From the NCBI RefSeq assembly GCF_014698335.1, contig NZ_JACJSV010000006.1:38638-102637 (forward strand): a DNA stretch of 64,000 nt, written 5' to 3'. The DNA is from Microcystis viridis FACHB-1342. Lineage in GTDB: Bacteria > Cyanobacteriota > Cyanobacteriia > Cyanobacteriales > Microcystaceae. The notes beneath the pieces are model-generated. The model had not been told where the DNA came from. It worked only from the letters and a program-made list of their open reading frames with translations, and searched no databases. Shown one piece after another: positions 9,777 to 18,754 of this stretch. Position numbers and translations under genes: made by a program. Numbering within the stretch: position 1 is the first letter of the stretch; each line of letters begins with the position of its first letter.

Positions 9777-10028
9777 ATGAGTAGAAAAGCTGACGAGTAC
9801 GCTGTACATTTGTTCTTGAGCAGTGGACATCGCGAGGAGGTACGTTTTTTGACTATCCAAGAATTTCAAAAGTGGTACAGTAACGAATTAGTTCCGAAAG
9901 CCGATTCCAGGGATTTTATCAATGTTCCGATCAGAAATATTCAAGGGGAATATATGGTTTTACGTCCAGCTAGTATCGTTGCTATTCGCGTGGAACCCGT
10001 CTTTTTTGGCAGTGTGGAAAGAATCTAA
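9777..10028 (+). CDS. Small conserved cyanobacterial protein
   Basis: An 83-residue soluble protein. It begins five bases after the preceding stop, so it is probably co-translated with it. The sequence (EYAVHLFLSSGHREEVRF...INVPIRNIQGEYMVLRPASIVAIRVEP) suggests a compact beta-rich fold. I recognise it only as a conserved cyanobacterial hypothetical; no catalytic motif is evident. Confidence 0.7.
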   Translation: MSRKADEYAVHLFLSSGHREEVRFLTIQEFQKWYSNELVPKADSRDFINVPIRNIQGEYMVLRPASIVAIRVEPVFFGSVERI

Positions 10029-10070
10029 TTTGTCGTTATCCCTAAAAAAGATAGTTAGATAGGGAGAATT

Positions 10071-10478
10071 TTAGAGATTATTGATAATTCTCTCAATGTC
10101 AGCTTGGATTTGATTGCTGACTTTGCCTTGCCAGCGTTCTTTTAATTCCCTTAATCCCACTTCTGCGTATTGACAGATCTTATCTAAAACTTCTTTACCG
10201 TCGCTGGGTTGAGGATAGGAATTCTTTTTACAGATAATATAAATTCCTGCGGTTAAAGCTAAAATAACTTCTGGCTCGATTTGGCTAATATTAATTAAAT
10301 CTTGTCGATTACTCAGATTGATTCCGTAGATACTGAAGTCTTCTTTAATGGCAAAAGCAGCGGCGAATAAATAAGCATCTACCATGCGCTCAAAGGTTTT
10401 ATTATCTTTTAGTACCTGTAGATAATTTCTGGAAGTTTCCGAGGCATAAATCTTCAAACTGGGATCGATTCTCTGCAT
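10071..10478 (-). CDS. Small Dnd-associated-like protein downstream of the DndD-like ATPase
   Basis: A 135-residue alpha-helical protein. Its ATG overlaps the stop of the ATPase gene by one base (TAATG), so the two are translationally coupled. The N-terminal ETSRNYLQVLKDNKTFERMVDAYLFAAAFA resembles small accessory proteins of DNA phosphorothioation (Dnd) clusters, such as the 'dnd system-associated protein 4' group. That match is from memory and tentative. It is not DndE by sequence or length. It is the last gene of a three-gene cassette. Confidence 0.65.
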   Translation of the reverse strand: MQRIDPSLKIYASETSRNYLQVLKDNKTFERMVDAYLFAAAFAIKEDFSIYGINLSNRQDLINISQIEPEVILALTAGIYIICKKNSYPQPSDGKEVLDKICQYAEVGLRELKERWQGKVSNQIQADIERIINNL

Positions 10479-12424
10479 TAGTAATTCTCCATCACTTCAA
10501 TCACGGAAGCATCTTCATCGGCAGCCAAACGGTGTATTTTTAAAATATCGGTAGTGTAGGGAAGCAAGAGATTTAAAAGTCGATCGGGTAGATCGCGATC
10601 CGTGGCTAAAATAATCACTTGGGAGTTTAAATTAGGGAGAGAGTTAATAATATTTTTTTGATGTTCTTTGTCTAAATGGCCAAAAGGTGTATCCATAATT
10701 AGGGGAACACAATTATCGGTTATTTGATTTAAACCAGTGATAAAAGCAAAAGCTAAAGCTTCCTTTTCTCCCGCACTTAAGACATCGGGATTTAATAATT
10801 TTCCCGTGATGGTACGGATTCCTAAAGTATATTCGGGAGTGATTTCTACTCCTTTATATTCCTCTGGTTTGTTGGTTACTTGTAAATAGCGATCGCTGGT
10901 TACTTGATTAATCATTTTTTGGGAATTATCGATATGCCATTCGATTAATTCGTTAGTGGCATTTTTTAAACCTCTGGCCATTTTAACCTGATTAGATAAC
11001 ATCAGTGTGGTTTGATTTTCACTAGCTAAAATTTCCACTTCTTTGCGTAAATGTTCTAATTGCTTTTCTTTGATTTCAATGTCCTTTTGCAAGCGTTCGA
11101 TCTTTTCTTCAATCTCCTTAACTTTTTGTTCCGATTCGTCAACTTTTCGCCAAATATCCCTAACCGAGTCTTGATTTATTCCCGTGGTTTCCTGTTTTAG
11201 CTGTTTAATATATTGATTGATTTCTTCGATTTCTTCTTCTAAAAGATCTCTTTGTAAAAGCAATTGACTATAATTGCTAAGTTTGGCATTATCTCGGATA
11301 ATTCCCTGTAAATCAATTCTAATTTGATCTTTTTCTATTCTGGTGGTGTTGTCCACTTCTAAGGACTCTAGTTCGGCAATTTGTTGAAGTATAAAGTCAC
11401 GAGAATTTTTGTCTAAACAACGACCACATAGACAGCTTTCATCGTCAAGTATTGCTTTAAAAATTGCTGTAGAATTAGTTTTATAGTTGCTTTTTAAGCT
11501 AGTAACTTGCAAATCATCGGCCATTTCCTGCACAAAGTTAATCAGCAAAGGTATCGAAGCTGTTTTTAACCAAGAATCAATAGACTTTTGCAGGTTATTT
11601 AACTCAGTTTGTAAACCGATACGCTTTTTATCTAAGTTATTAATTTCCTCTAATTTTTCTCGTAAATTTTCAATCTGAGCAGCTTTTTCTTGAGCGACTT
11701 GGTAGATAACTATAGCATTTTTTTCCTCATCTTTAGCATTTTTAAGCTGACCTTTTTTAAGTTCAATGTCTCCTTCTAATTCTCGCAATTGTTTTCTCTT
11801 ATCTTTTAAAGCTTGACTGGTTCCCTCTGCTTTATTGAAACGGTTTTCTAATTCTTGTAAGGCTTTTTCTGTATCATCGCGCAGATTTCTTAATTCCGGG
11901 ATACCCAAAACTTTTTCAATTGCTTCTTTTGCTTCTTTAGTTTGAGTTATCTGGGTATATTGTTCAATTTTTAAGCCATCAAAACAGAAAAAATCTCGAA
12001 TAGATTTAGGAAGCAATGCTTCGATATATTCCCTAGAGTTACTTCTTATGGTTCCATCTTCATAAAATAATGCTTCCTCTAAGCTGAGAGAAGAAGTGCT
12101 ACCATTAACTTTTAATTTCGCTGTGCGACTGATAAAGTAATTTTTCTCGTTTCTAGTAAAATTTAATTCTACCCGCATTTCTTTTTCTTCTGCTGATGAA
12201 GAATCCTCCTCACCTCGATAAAAATAGGTTTTCAGAGTCTCTTTAGATACAATATCTACCCCATAGAGACACCATAAAATCGCCGTCATCAGAGAAGTTT
12301 TACCGTGGCCATTATTACCGAAGATAATATGAATTTTTCTGTCGGGATGCAGGTTAAAAGTAATATTTTGACTAGGGTAACATTTCCAATTAGTTAAGCG
12401 AATTTGTTTCAGTCTCAAAGTCAT
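10478..12424 (-). CDS. DndD-like SMC/Rad50-type ATPase with zinc-hook cysteines
   Basis: A 648-residue ATPase. Walker A FGNNGHGKTS is at residues 35-44 and FFCFDGLKIEQY near 145. Two long coiled coils (about 155-290 and 350-470) surround a cysteine cluster (C331, C333, C336; CLCGRC) like a zinc hook. The C-terminal signature is SAGEKEALAFAF and Walker B is PLIMDTPFGHLD. This is the architecture of DndD, the ATPase of the DNA phosphorothioation system, and of related defence SMC proteins. No dndB, dndC or dndE is present nearby. It is flanked by a 55-residue gene and a 135-residue gene, with a dead helicase gene just upstream. Confidence 0.82.
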   Translation of the reverse strand: MTLRLKQIRLTNWKCYPSQNITFNLHPDRKIHIIFGNNGHGKTSLMTAILWCLYGVDIVSKETLKTYFYRGEEDSSSAEEKEMRVELNFTRNEKNYFISRTAKLKVNGSTSSLSLEEALFYEDGTIRSNSREYIEALLPKSIRDFFCFDGLKIEQYTQITQTKEAKEAIEKVLGIPELRNLRDDTEKALQELENRFNKAEGTSQALKDKRKQLRELEGDIELKKGQLKNAKDEEKNAIVIYQVAQEKAAQIENLREKLEEINNLDKKRIGLQTELNNLQKSIDSWLKTASIPLLINFVQEMADDLQVTSLKSNYKTNSTAIFKAILDDESCLCGRCLDKNSRDFILQQIAELESLEVDNTTRIEKDQIRIDLQGIIRDNAKLSNYSQLLLQRDLLEEEIEEINQYIKQLKQETTGINQDSVRDIWRKVDESEQKVKEIEEKIERLQKDIEIKEKQLEHLRKEVEILASENQTTLMLSNQVKMARGLKNATNELIEWHIDNSQKMINQVTSDRYLQVTNKPEEYKGVEITPEYTLGIRTITGKLLNPDVLSAGEKEALAFAFITGLNQITDNCVPLIMDTPFGHLDKEHQKNIINSLPNLNSQVIILATDRDLPDRLLNLLLPYTTDILKIHRLAADEDASVIEVMENY

Positions 12425-12433
12425 AGAGTTTAT

Positions 12434-12601
12434 TTATTGTGAGGAGTCGGTATATTTTTCGATAAGTTTGACAATTTTAGGTGATAGCTGCCGATTTTTT
12501 AGAGTAATTTTTTCTACTTCTAAAGCCATGGCTTCCTTTAGCAGTTGGGGAGGTATCTCATATTTTTGGGCTATTTCTTTAATTTTAGCAGTTATGTCCA
12601 T
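12434..12601 (-). CDS. 55-residue helical protein upstream of the DndD-like ATPase
   Basis: This short frame starts MDITAKIKEIAQKYEIPPQL and ends IEKYTDSSQ. It lies nine bases upstream of the ATPase start on the same strand. The sequence is charged and strongly helical, like the small proteins that accompany DNA-modification ATPases. Tight spacing supports a real first gene of a three-gene operon. No function can be assigned. Confidence 0.6.
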   Translation of the reverse strand: MDITAKIKEIAQKYEIPPQLLKEAMALEVEKITLKNRQLSPKIVKLIEKYTDSSQ

Positions 12602-12681
12602 GAATTTTTTGTGGGTTGGGGAGTGGGTATTGTCAAGTCTTAATTCCTATTGGCTAATAGATACCTTGATGAGGAGAAATT

Positions 12682-13190
12682 TTATAACAGATCTGAGTAG
12701 GTAAGACCATAGTAACTTAATTCTTGGACTAATCTGTTAATAACTGTAGCTTGATTGCTGGCTGCCCGGGCAAAATCAATAACTCTTTTGATCTCCGATG
12801 CAATTAATTTTACCTCACTATCGCTCCAAGGGTTAAGACATCGATTCAAGTTGCTTTTTTCTTGGCCACCAGCTGCCGGGATAATTTTGCTGCGACGTTG
12901 AATAAATTGACGAGGAGAAGCATCAGCATCGAGGATAATTCCTGGACTGACTTGTGTTATATCAACTCTCTCATCAAGACATTTTACTGTCACTAATGCG
13001 TCAGTATTTCCCGAAGACAACTGTGATAATAACACAACTCGATCGCTGTCTGAGGAACTAGAGCGAGCGATTCTTTTTCCCTGACGCACCAATCGGGTAC
13101 CAATCTAAACAAGGTAGATAAATTTTTTTCAATGAGATTATGGCGATCGCTACGGTATTCTTCTAATAAGTCTAATTGTTGTAGTGACAA
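12682..13190 (-). pseudogene. Collapsed PLD-nuclease/SF2-helicase gene (N-terminus fused out of frame to C-terminus)
   Basis: The 5' end (TTG start at 13190) reads LDLLEEYRSDRHNLIEK, the typical opening of large PLD-like/DEAD-helicase proteins found beside Dnd genes. After an A-run the expected continuation (YLPCLDW) is in another frame, showing a one-base frameshift. The next readable block is a helicase C-terminus: KCLDERVDITQVSPGIIL and SPRQFIQRRSKII correspond to motifs V and VI, normally LDEGVDIP and QRRGRVLR. Most of the protein is missing, and key residues are changed (G to R, P to T, motif VI GRVLR lost). This is a remnant of a restriction or helicase component of the neighbouring island. 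Confidence 0.7.
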
Positions 13191-13191
13191 T

Positions 13192-13518
13192 TTAAATTCC
13201 TCCTCGATCTCGTTTTAAGTCATAAATCACTTTTTCATAACACCAGCTTTTACTGCGTTGGGGATTTCTCAATCTAATATTTAAAAGCAATCGAGTCGCT
13301 AAAGCTTTATCTCCATTCACGAGGGTTAAAAGTTCTCTTTCTAAGTAGAAAAGTTGCTGCTGACTGATTGGCAAATTTTGACGATTATTTTTAGAAGTAG
13401 CTCTTTTCGGTTTAGTGGGGGATAAAGATACGGTATCGACTAACCACCAGATAGCTACAGCTAACCCCAACAACAGCACCCCCATAAAAGAGTATAAAAC
13501 GATGCCTAGTAAATTCAT
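13192..13518 (-). CDS. Membrane-anchored cyanobacterial hypothetical protein
   Basis: A 108-residue protein with one N-terminal transmembrane helix (about residues 5-27), then a basic linker and a soluble C-terminal region (LFYLERELLTLVNGDKALATRLLLNIRLRNP..SWCYEKVIYDLKRDRGG). The tail pattern is one I associate with conserved cyanobacterial hypotheticals. It ends one base before the helicase remnant begins, so that remnant may once have been transcribed from the same promoter. Function unknown. Confidence 0.7.
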   Translation of the reverse strand: MNLLGIVLYSFMGVLLLGLAVAIWWLVDTVSLSPTKPKRATSKNNRQNLPISQQQLFYLERELLTLVNGDKALATRLLLNIRLRNPQRSKSWCYEKVIYDLKRDRGGI

Positions 13519-13567
13519 TAATCAATTCCCGTGTTTGTTAATGATCAAGATTTTAGGCTAATCTACC

Positions 13568-13700
13568 GGCTCTTCTCGACTTTGTGTGATAATTTTTGCT
13601 TATGGAATCGTGAAATGCTTATCGGGTAACACTTTTAGGACTATTTTGTCGAAGAAACTATCAGTATAGACCTCGTTTCCACACAGAAACCAGAAGAGCC
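13568..13700. mobile_element. MITE with GGCTCTTCT ends, ISL3-like
   Basis: The left end GGCTCTTCTCGACTTTGTGTG and right end CACACAGAAACCAGAAGAGCC form imperfect inverted repeats. The flanks AATCTACC and CATCTACC match at 7 of 8 bases, as expected for an 8-bp target duplication. An inverted close copy is at 63522-63653 and a diverged one at 57472-57612. The end sequence and 8-bp duplication suggest mobilisation by an ISL3-family transposase (inference). Confidence 0.75.
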
Positions 13701-13786
13701 ATCTACCCCATACAAAAACACCATAAAAGCTAAAATAGATAGCTGACAGTGATTCTGAACACAATAGCAATATATACTAAACCGCC

Positions 13787-14488
13787 TTGTATTATCGTCT
13801 TCTTCTCGATTTTAATACCCTAGAAAACGGGTTAATTGCCTTAACACCCGAACAAAGTCATTATCTTAAAAAAGTTGTTCGTTTAAAATCCCATGACCGT
13901 TTTATTGCCCTAAATGGACAAGGACAAGCGTGGTTAGCGGAAATAATTGATAATTCTGCCCATCTTTTAGAAGCGATAAACGAAACTAGCGAACTACCAG
14001 TACAAGTGAATTTAATGGTAGCAATTACCAAAAATGGCTTTGATGATATTGTTCGCGCTGCCACCGAATTAGGAGTTTATCGGATTATCCCGCTGCTGAC
14101 AGAACGCGGTTTAGTTAATCCTAGTCCTCAAAAAATTGACCGTTGGCGAAAAATTGCCCGGGAAGCTGTAGAACAATCAGAAAGACAGATTATTCCCATA
14201 ATCGAAGAACCACAGCCATTTTTAGCCATCCTTAAGCGGGGAGCTAACCCACAGACAACTTGTTATATTGGTGTTACGCGTAGAACAGTGGCCCCGCTAC
14301 TTTCTCAATTACAAACATCAACCGAGATAACCATGGCCATCGGACCGGAAGGGGGATGGACGGAGGCAGAAATAGAACAAGCAATCGCCGCTGATTTTCT
14401 ACCTGTATCACTGGGAAAACGCATTTTGAGAACAATTACCGCTCCCTTAGTGGCTCTCGCTATCATTAACGCCTATTTAGACAGCTAA
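13787..14488 (+). CDS. rsmE: 16S rRNA (uracil(1498)-N(3))-methyltransferase RsmE
   Basis: A 233-residue SPOUT-family methyltransferase that modifies U1498 of 16S rRNA in the ribosome decoding region. The N-terminal PUA-like domain includes LTPEQSHYLKKVVRLK. The trefoil-knot SAM-binding motifs are MAIGPEGGWTEAE and SLGKRILRTITAPLVAL. The start is TTG at 13787 (MYYRLLLDF), because an in-frame stop lies three codons upstream and no ATG fits the family N-terminus. It sits just after a MITE insertion. Confidence 0.95.
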   Translation: MYYRLLLDFNTLENGLIALTPEQSHYLKKVVRLKSHDRFIALNGQGQAWLAEIIDNSAHLLEAINETSELPVQVNLMVAITKNGFDDIVRAATELGVYRIIPLLTERGLVNPSPQKIDRWRKIAREAVEQSERQIIPIIEEPQPFLAILKRGANPQTTCYIGVTRRTVAPLLSQLQTSTEITMAIGPEGGWTEAEIEQAIAADFLPVSLGKRILRTITAPLVALAIINAYLDS

Positions 14489-14553
14489 TTGACTACAGTT
14501 TTTATGACCAAGACTAGCAATCGAGATAACTGAAATCCTTTCGCTTCTTAACT

Positions 14554-14768
14554 AGGGTTTGCGGCAAAAAGTTTTTTGTGGGGGCAGGGTGTGGGGTGTA
14601 GGGTGTAGGGTGTAGGGTTTTACCGGTTTTCAGGTGGTCAATTACCCAATTTTCAGGGAAAAAGTCCAGGGATTTTCCCCCTGCTCACTCCCATGCCCGG
14701 CACTTTTGGATTTCAAAAAAGTCTAGAAGTCTTATCCAACAAGGTTTTTAGATTTATTCAGCAAACCT
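14554..14768. mobile_element. MITE of the AGGGTTTGC family with GGGTGTA heptamer array (copy 1)
   Basis: The ends are AGGGTTTGCGGCAAAAAG and, in reverse complement, AGGTTTGCTGAATAAATC. The interior holds a GGGTGTA/GGGTGTG heptamer array, then GGTGGTCAATTACCC, TTTTCAGGGAAAAAGTCC and a conserved AAGTCTTATCC block. Near-identical copies lie at 23460-23670 (inverted) and 26317-26494; 46138-46325 shares only the ends. The short frame opening inside at 14693 is not a gene. Confidence 0.8.
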
Positions 14769-14873
14769 TACCTAAAGCAAAAACTAGCAGCAGTTCCCCA
14801 GTGGTCAGATTTTCCCCTTTTTGTCGAATAGCACCCTCATCTTCCCCGAAAAAACTCCCCCTAGCGCAACTTT

Positions 14874-15503
14874 ATGACCCCTAGTAGCCCTTCTAACCCC
14901 TCTTTTGACTGGTTTAACCCCTCGCCCCAGCAAGACAGCGATTTACTGGCACAAATCGGCTTTATCCCCGGTGTCAAAGAATTTCTCACCCTGCGACAGG
15001 TTCACGCCTTGGAACACGCCACCGTCTGGGTATTAAGCGAAATGGCTGCCCGTCGTCAATCGCCTTTTGACCATTCCCCCGCAGATAACGAGGCCCTGGG
15101 GGGACTGTCCACCGATAGGGGTTTTTATCTCTACGGACAGATTAATACAAATGAACTGCAAATTGCGGCCAAACAGGCACTCCGTCGTCTCAAAAATGGC
15201 GAGGGGCAATTGGCATTACATCCGCGTTGTGGCACCAATTTATCGGTAACTTTAGCCTTAACCGCCGGCTTAGTCTTAGGAACTCATCTTATCTTCCCCA
15301 GAGGTCCGATTTCTCAGTTATTAGGCTTAGGTTTAGCCACTGCCACCGCTTTTCAAATCGGGCCAGATGTGGGAATGTCGGCCCAAAAATACCTGACTAC
15401 GGCTATTCCCTTTAACTTAACAATCGTTAACATTGCACCAAAGGCAGACCTATGGGGACGTTCGGGGCATTTTGTCCAAACAGAGTGGCAAGATTTGCAA
15501 TAA
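14874..15503 (+). CDS. DUF6391-like cyanobacterial membrane protein
   Basis: A 209-residue protein. The N-terminal half carries an HALEHATVWVL motif (HxxxH) near residue 45 and HPRCGTNLSVTLALTAGLVLG near 122. Hydrophobic stretches follow (about 125-170), so it is probably membrane-associated. The family is widespread in cyanobacteria and, as far as I recall, has no known function. The HxxxH and conserved Cys hint at metal binding, which is speculative. The ATG at 14874 follows a MITE, which may have replaced the native promoter. Confidence 0.7.
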   Translation: MTPSSPSNPSFDWFNPSPQQDSDLLAQIGFIPGVKEFLTLRQVHALEHATVWVLSEMAARRQSPFDHSPADNEALGGLSTDRGFYLYGQINTNELQIAAKQALRRLKNGEGQLALHPRCGTNLSVTLALTAGLVLGTHLIFPRGPISQLLGLGLATATAFQIGPDVGMSAQKYLTTAIPFNLTIVNIAPKADLWGRSGHFVQTEWQDLQ

Positions 15504-15581
15504 AACTTAAAGTAAAAACCCTTTCGGCAAACTCGCTCTGATTGTAACCTGTTAACTAAACCCTAAAAAAAAACAACAGCT

Positions 15582-15815
15582 ATGCCTGGAATCGAACGCG
15601 GAGCCGAAGTTAGAGTCAAACGGAAAGAGTCTTACTGGTACAACGATGTAGGAACCGTAGCCAGTGTTGACAAAAGTGGTATCCTCTATCCCGTTATCGT
15701 CCGTTTTAAAACTGTTAACTACCACGGTTTTAGTGGTAGCGCCGGTGGACTGAATACCAATAACTTCGCTGAAAGTGAATTGGAACTCGTTAAGGCTGCC
15801 CCCGCTAAGAAATAA
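15582..15815 (+). CDS. psaE: Photosystem I reaction centre subunit IV
   Basis: A 77-residue stromal-side PSI subunit that helps dock ferredoxin and flavodoxin and supports cyclic electron flow. The SH3-like core is complete: [42 protein letters not shown] and NNFAESELE. The short Ala/Lys tail is normal. It is monocistronic with its own terminator, as expected for a highly expressed photosynthesis gene. The leader is only about 80 nt long and contains no recognisable regulatory RNA. Confidence 0.98.
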   Translation: MPGIERGAEVRVKRKESYWYNDVGTVASVDKSGILYPVIVRFKTVNYHGFSGSAGGLNTNNFAESELELVKAAPAKK

Positions 15816-15842
15816 AGCTGACTAAAATTCAGCCTATCATCA

Positions 15843-15885
15843 CCGACTGACTGACAGGAATTCTCTCTTGTTGGTCGGTTTTTTT
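15843..15885 (+). terminator. Terminator of psaE
   Basis: An imperfect stem (CCGACTGACTG paired with the complement within TTGGTCGG, partly by G-T pairs) is followed by a run of seven or more T residues. It lies 27 bases after the psaE stop. Confidence 0.65.
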
Positions 15886-15887
15886 AT

Positions 15888-15945
15888 AGCTATCAGTAAT
15901 CAGTTATCAGTAATCAGTTATCAGTGAACAGTAAACAGTTTACTG
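15888..15945. repeat. TTATCAG/TAATCAG heptamer array
   Basis: Seven-base periodic repeats (TATCAGTAATCAGTTATCAG and variants) lie directly downstream of the psaE terminator. They are the same motif as the array after argS and the short one at 18690-18750. Confidence 0.7.
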
Positions 15946-16077
15946 ATATTACATTTTGGGCGCATCGCTTGCGCCCCAACCATATAAAAACTGACTAATA
16001 AATTATCTAAAAGTCGCTTGAACCTTTAGCCAACAAGAGTGAATTAGTTTAATTGTCCTAGATAAGTTTTTAAATAC

Positions 16078-16106
16078 TTGACAAAATATATCAAATAATT
16101 TATAAT
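16078..16106 (+). promoter_or_regulatory. Perfect consensus sigma-70 promoter of the aminotransferase operon
   Basis: TTGACA (16078-16083) and TATAAT (16101-16106) are separated by exactly 17 bases in an AT-rich tract. Both hexamers match the consensus at every position. The predicted transcript would start near 16113, leaving a leader of about 87 nt before the ATG at 16200. Confidence 0.75.
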
Positions 16107-16199
16107 ATTAGATAACCAAAAATCATGATAATGTGCTATCAACATAATCGGGTTTGAGGTGTTTAAAAATTAGTTTTTCAGTCATGAAATCTGGAATTT

Positions 16200-17588
16200 A
16201 TGAGCATTTTAGAACTGATAGAAAAAAGACTAGAAGAGAACTTTGCCCTCCACGAACAATACCTAAACCCCCAGATGGTTAGGGTACTAAAAACGATCGG
16301 CTACGATCGCCACTACGTTAAAGCTGAAGGTCCGTACCTATTTGACAATCACGGGGAAAAGTATCTGGACTTACTGAGTGGTTTTGGTGTTTTCGCTCTC
16401 GGACGCAATCACCCCAAGATCGTGCAAACTTTACAAGAAGTATTGACGGCAGCATTGCCCAATTTAGTCCAATTGGATGCTTCTATCCTAGCGGGATTGC
16501 TGGCGGAACGGTTAGCAGCGATCGCCCCTCCCGGATTAGAACGAGTTTTCTTTGCTAATTCCGGCACAGAAACTGTCGAGGCCGCCATTAAATTCAGCCG
16601 CTACGCCACCGGACGCAGCCAAATTGTTTACTGTCAGGGAGGCTACCACGGGTTAACCATGGGTTCCCTTTCCGCCACCGGCGATCCCCATTATCGCCAG
16701 GGATTTGGACCATTTGTCGCCGATTTTAAGGAAATACCCTTCGGCGATCTGACCGCACTCGAAAAAGCTCTAATTAACCAAGACGTAGCGGCTTTTATTA
16801 CCGAACCGATCCAAGGTCACGGGGTGAGAATTCCCGAACCGAACTATCTCCCGGCGGCGGCTGCCCTTTGTCGTCGTTATGGCACTCTTTTTGTAGCCGA
16901 TGAAGTGCAGACCGGTTTGGGCCGGACCGGCAAAATTTGGGCAGTGGAACATTGGGGGGTAGAACCGGACATTTTATGTGTTGCCAAGGCTCTTTCGGGT
17001 GGTTTTGTGCCAGTGGGAGCGGTTCTCTGTCGTCGCTGGATCTTTGATAAAGTATTCGATCGCATGGATCGTTCTGTGGTTCACGGTAGCACTTTTGGTA
17101 AAAATAATCTGGCCATGGCCGCCGGTATTGCCACTTTACAGGTGATTGAGGAGGAAAAATTAGTCGAGCGATCGGCTTTGATCGGTCAACAAATTATCGC
17201 AGAACTGCAGCCCCTCGTAGATCAGTACGAATGTTTGCAGGAAGTGCGGGGATTGGGTATGATGATCGCCTTGGAATTTGCCGAGCCGAGCAGTTGGTCA
17301 CTAAAAGCCGCCTGGAAAATGCTAGAAACCGCCAATAAAGGGCTATTTTCCCAGTTAATCGTCGTTCCCCTCTTTACCCGTCATCAAATCCTCTCCCAGG
17401 TTTCCGGCCACGGCATGAATATCATCAAGTTTATCCCCCCCCTCACCCTCTCCGATGAGGATTGCCGTTGGCTTGTCACCGCCGTTAAAGATGTGGTCGC
17501 TGATGCACATCGCTTCCCAGGGGCCGCTTGGGAATTCGGCAAAACCTTGGCCAGTCAAGCTATCCGCCAAAAAACCGCCAAAAAATAG
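16200..17588 (+). CDS. Class III PLP-dependent aminotransferase (acetylornithine/putrescine type)
   Basis: A 462-residue fold-type I aminotransferase. It has [34 protein letters not shown], the PLP-contacting Asp in [15 protein letters not shown], and the Schiff-base Lys in [17 protein letters not shown]. The substrate is not evident; relatives act on ornithine, putrescine or other omega-amino compounds. The next gene, a sulfotransferase, starts five bases after the stop, so the pair forms an operon behind a consensus promoter. Together they could make a sulfated amino-alcohol or lipid; that is inference. Confidence 0.88.
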   Translation: MSILELIEKRLEENFALHEQYLNPQMVRVLKTIGYDRHYVKAEGPYLFDNHGEKYLDLLSGFGVFALGRNHPKIVQTLQEVLTAALPNLVQLDASILAGLLAERLAAIAPPGLERVFFANSGTETVEAAIKFSRYATGRSQIVYCQGGYHGLTMGSLSATGDPHYRQGFGPFVADFKEIPFGDLTALEKALINQDVAAFITEPIQGHGVRIPEPNYLPAAAALCRRYGTLFVADEVQTGLGRTGKIWAVEHWGVEPDILCVAKALSGGFVPVGAVLCRRWIFDKVFDRMDRSVVHGSTFGKNNLAMAAGIATLQVIEEEKLVERSALIGQQIIAELQPLVDQYECLQEVRGLGMMIALEFAEPSSWSLKAAWKMLETANKGLFSQLIVVPLFTRHQILSQVSGHGMNIIKFIPPLTLSDEDCRWLVTAVKDVVADAHRFPGAAWEFGKTLASQAIRQKTAKK

Positions 17589-17593
17589 TTAAT

Positions 17594-18691
17594 ATGTCCA
17601 GTTTGTTTCATCCCCTCTGCGGTAGTAATCTTAGTACCCTATTACGTTTATTTTTGACTAATGGCGGCATCGATCGCCCCAATTTGGCCCCAGCAACCCT
17701 GGCGCTGGCAGTTACCCTAGCGCGACTGCCTTTTTCTACCCTAGAACGAATTTTAATGACAGGGTTTTATGAGCGCCGCGTGCAGGTAAAAGCACCCATT
17801 TTTATTGTCGGCTATTGGCGCAGCGGCACGACCCATCTGCACAATTTACTCGGTCAATCGGAGCATTTTGGCTATATTTCGCCCCTAGCGGTGGGATTAC
17901 CCTGGGATATCCTCGGTATCGTCCGCTTATTTCAACCGCTGCTAGAATTGGCCTTACCGAGCGATCGCCATGTGGATAACGTCGCTGTTACTCCCAATTC
18001 ACCCCAAGAAGACTCGATCGCCCTGGCCAGCATGATCCCCCTTTCCTACTACCATGGTTTATACTTTCCCCAACGTTTTCAGTACCATTTCGAGCGAGGG
18101 GTTTTTTTTCAAGGCTGCAGCGAGAAAGAAATCGCCAATTGGCAGCGTTGGCATACTCATCTATTAAAAAAAGTTTCCATCCACCAAAAAGGCAAACAAT
18201 TACTACTCAAAAACCCCGTTTATACGGCACACATCGCCAGATTGCGAGCTATCTGGCCCGATGCTAAATTTATTCATATCTACCGCAATCCCTATCTAGT
18301 TTTTCCCTCAACCCGCCACTTTTTCACCCGCATCCTACCGGAACTAGCACTGCAACCCTACGATAATTTATCTATTGATGTCATCGAGCAAGCGATTCTG
18401 AAAAGTTATCCCCCAATGATCAATTCTCTCCTGCGAGATAGTGCCGATTTACCCGCCGATAGTTTTGTAGAAATTCGTTTTGAGGATTTAGAAAAAGACC
18501 CCCTAGCACAAATCGAGAAAATTTACGATCAACTGCAACTTCCCGACTTAAAAATAGCTATGCCTCGCTTTGAGAAATATATCGCCAGTCTGCAAGGATA
18601 TAAAAAAAATAATTATCCCCCAGATGCAAAAGCGATCGAGTTAGTCGAATCCCATTGGCTGCCATTTATTCAACGTTGGAATTATTTTTAG
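17594..18691 (+). CDS. Sulfotransferase family protein
   Basis: The product starts MSSLFHPLCGSNLSTLL; the longer frame back to 17528 overlaps the aminotransferase and is not needed. The PAPS 5'-phosphosulfate loop IVGYWRSGTTHLHNLL is near residue 75. The 3'-phosphate motif IHIYRNPYLVFPSTRHFF is near residue 230. The enzyme should transfer sulfate from PAPS to a hydroxyl or amine acceptor. It is tightly coupled to the aminotransferase, with a flippase-like gene 63 bases downstream. The acceptor is unknown. Confidence 0.87.
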   Translation: MSSLFHPLCGSNLSTLLRLFLTNGGIDRPNLAPATLALAVTLARLPFSTLERILMTGFYERRVQVKAPIFIVGYWRSGTTHLHNLLGQSEHFGYISPLAVGLPWDILGIVRLFQPLLELALPSDRHVDNVAVTPNSPQEDSIALASMIPLSYYHGLYFPQRFQYHFERGVFFQGCSEKEIANWQRWHTHLLKKVSIHQKGKQLLLKNPVYTAHIARLRAIWPDAKFIHIYRNPYLVFPSTRHFFTRILPELALQPYDNLSIDVIEQAILKSYPPMINSLLRDSADLPADSFVEIRFEDLEKDPLAQIEKIYDQLQLPDLKIAMPRFEKYIASLQGYKKNNYPPDAKAIELVESHWLPFIQRWNYF

Positions 18692-18754
18692 TTATCAGCT
18701 TTTTCAGTTATCAGTTATGAGTTATCAGTCATAACTCATAACTCATAATTTAAT

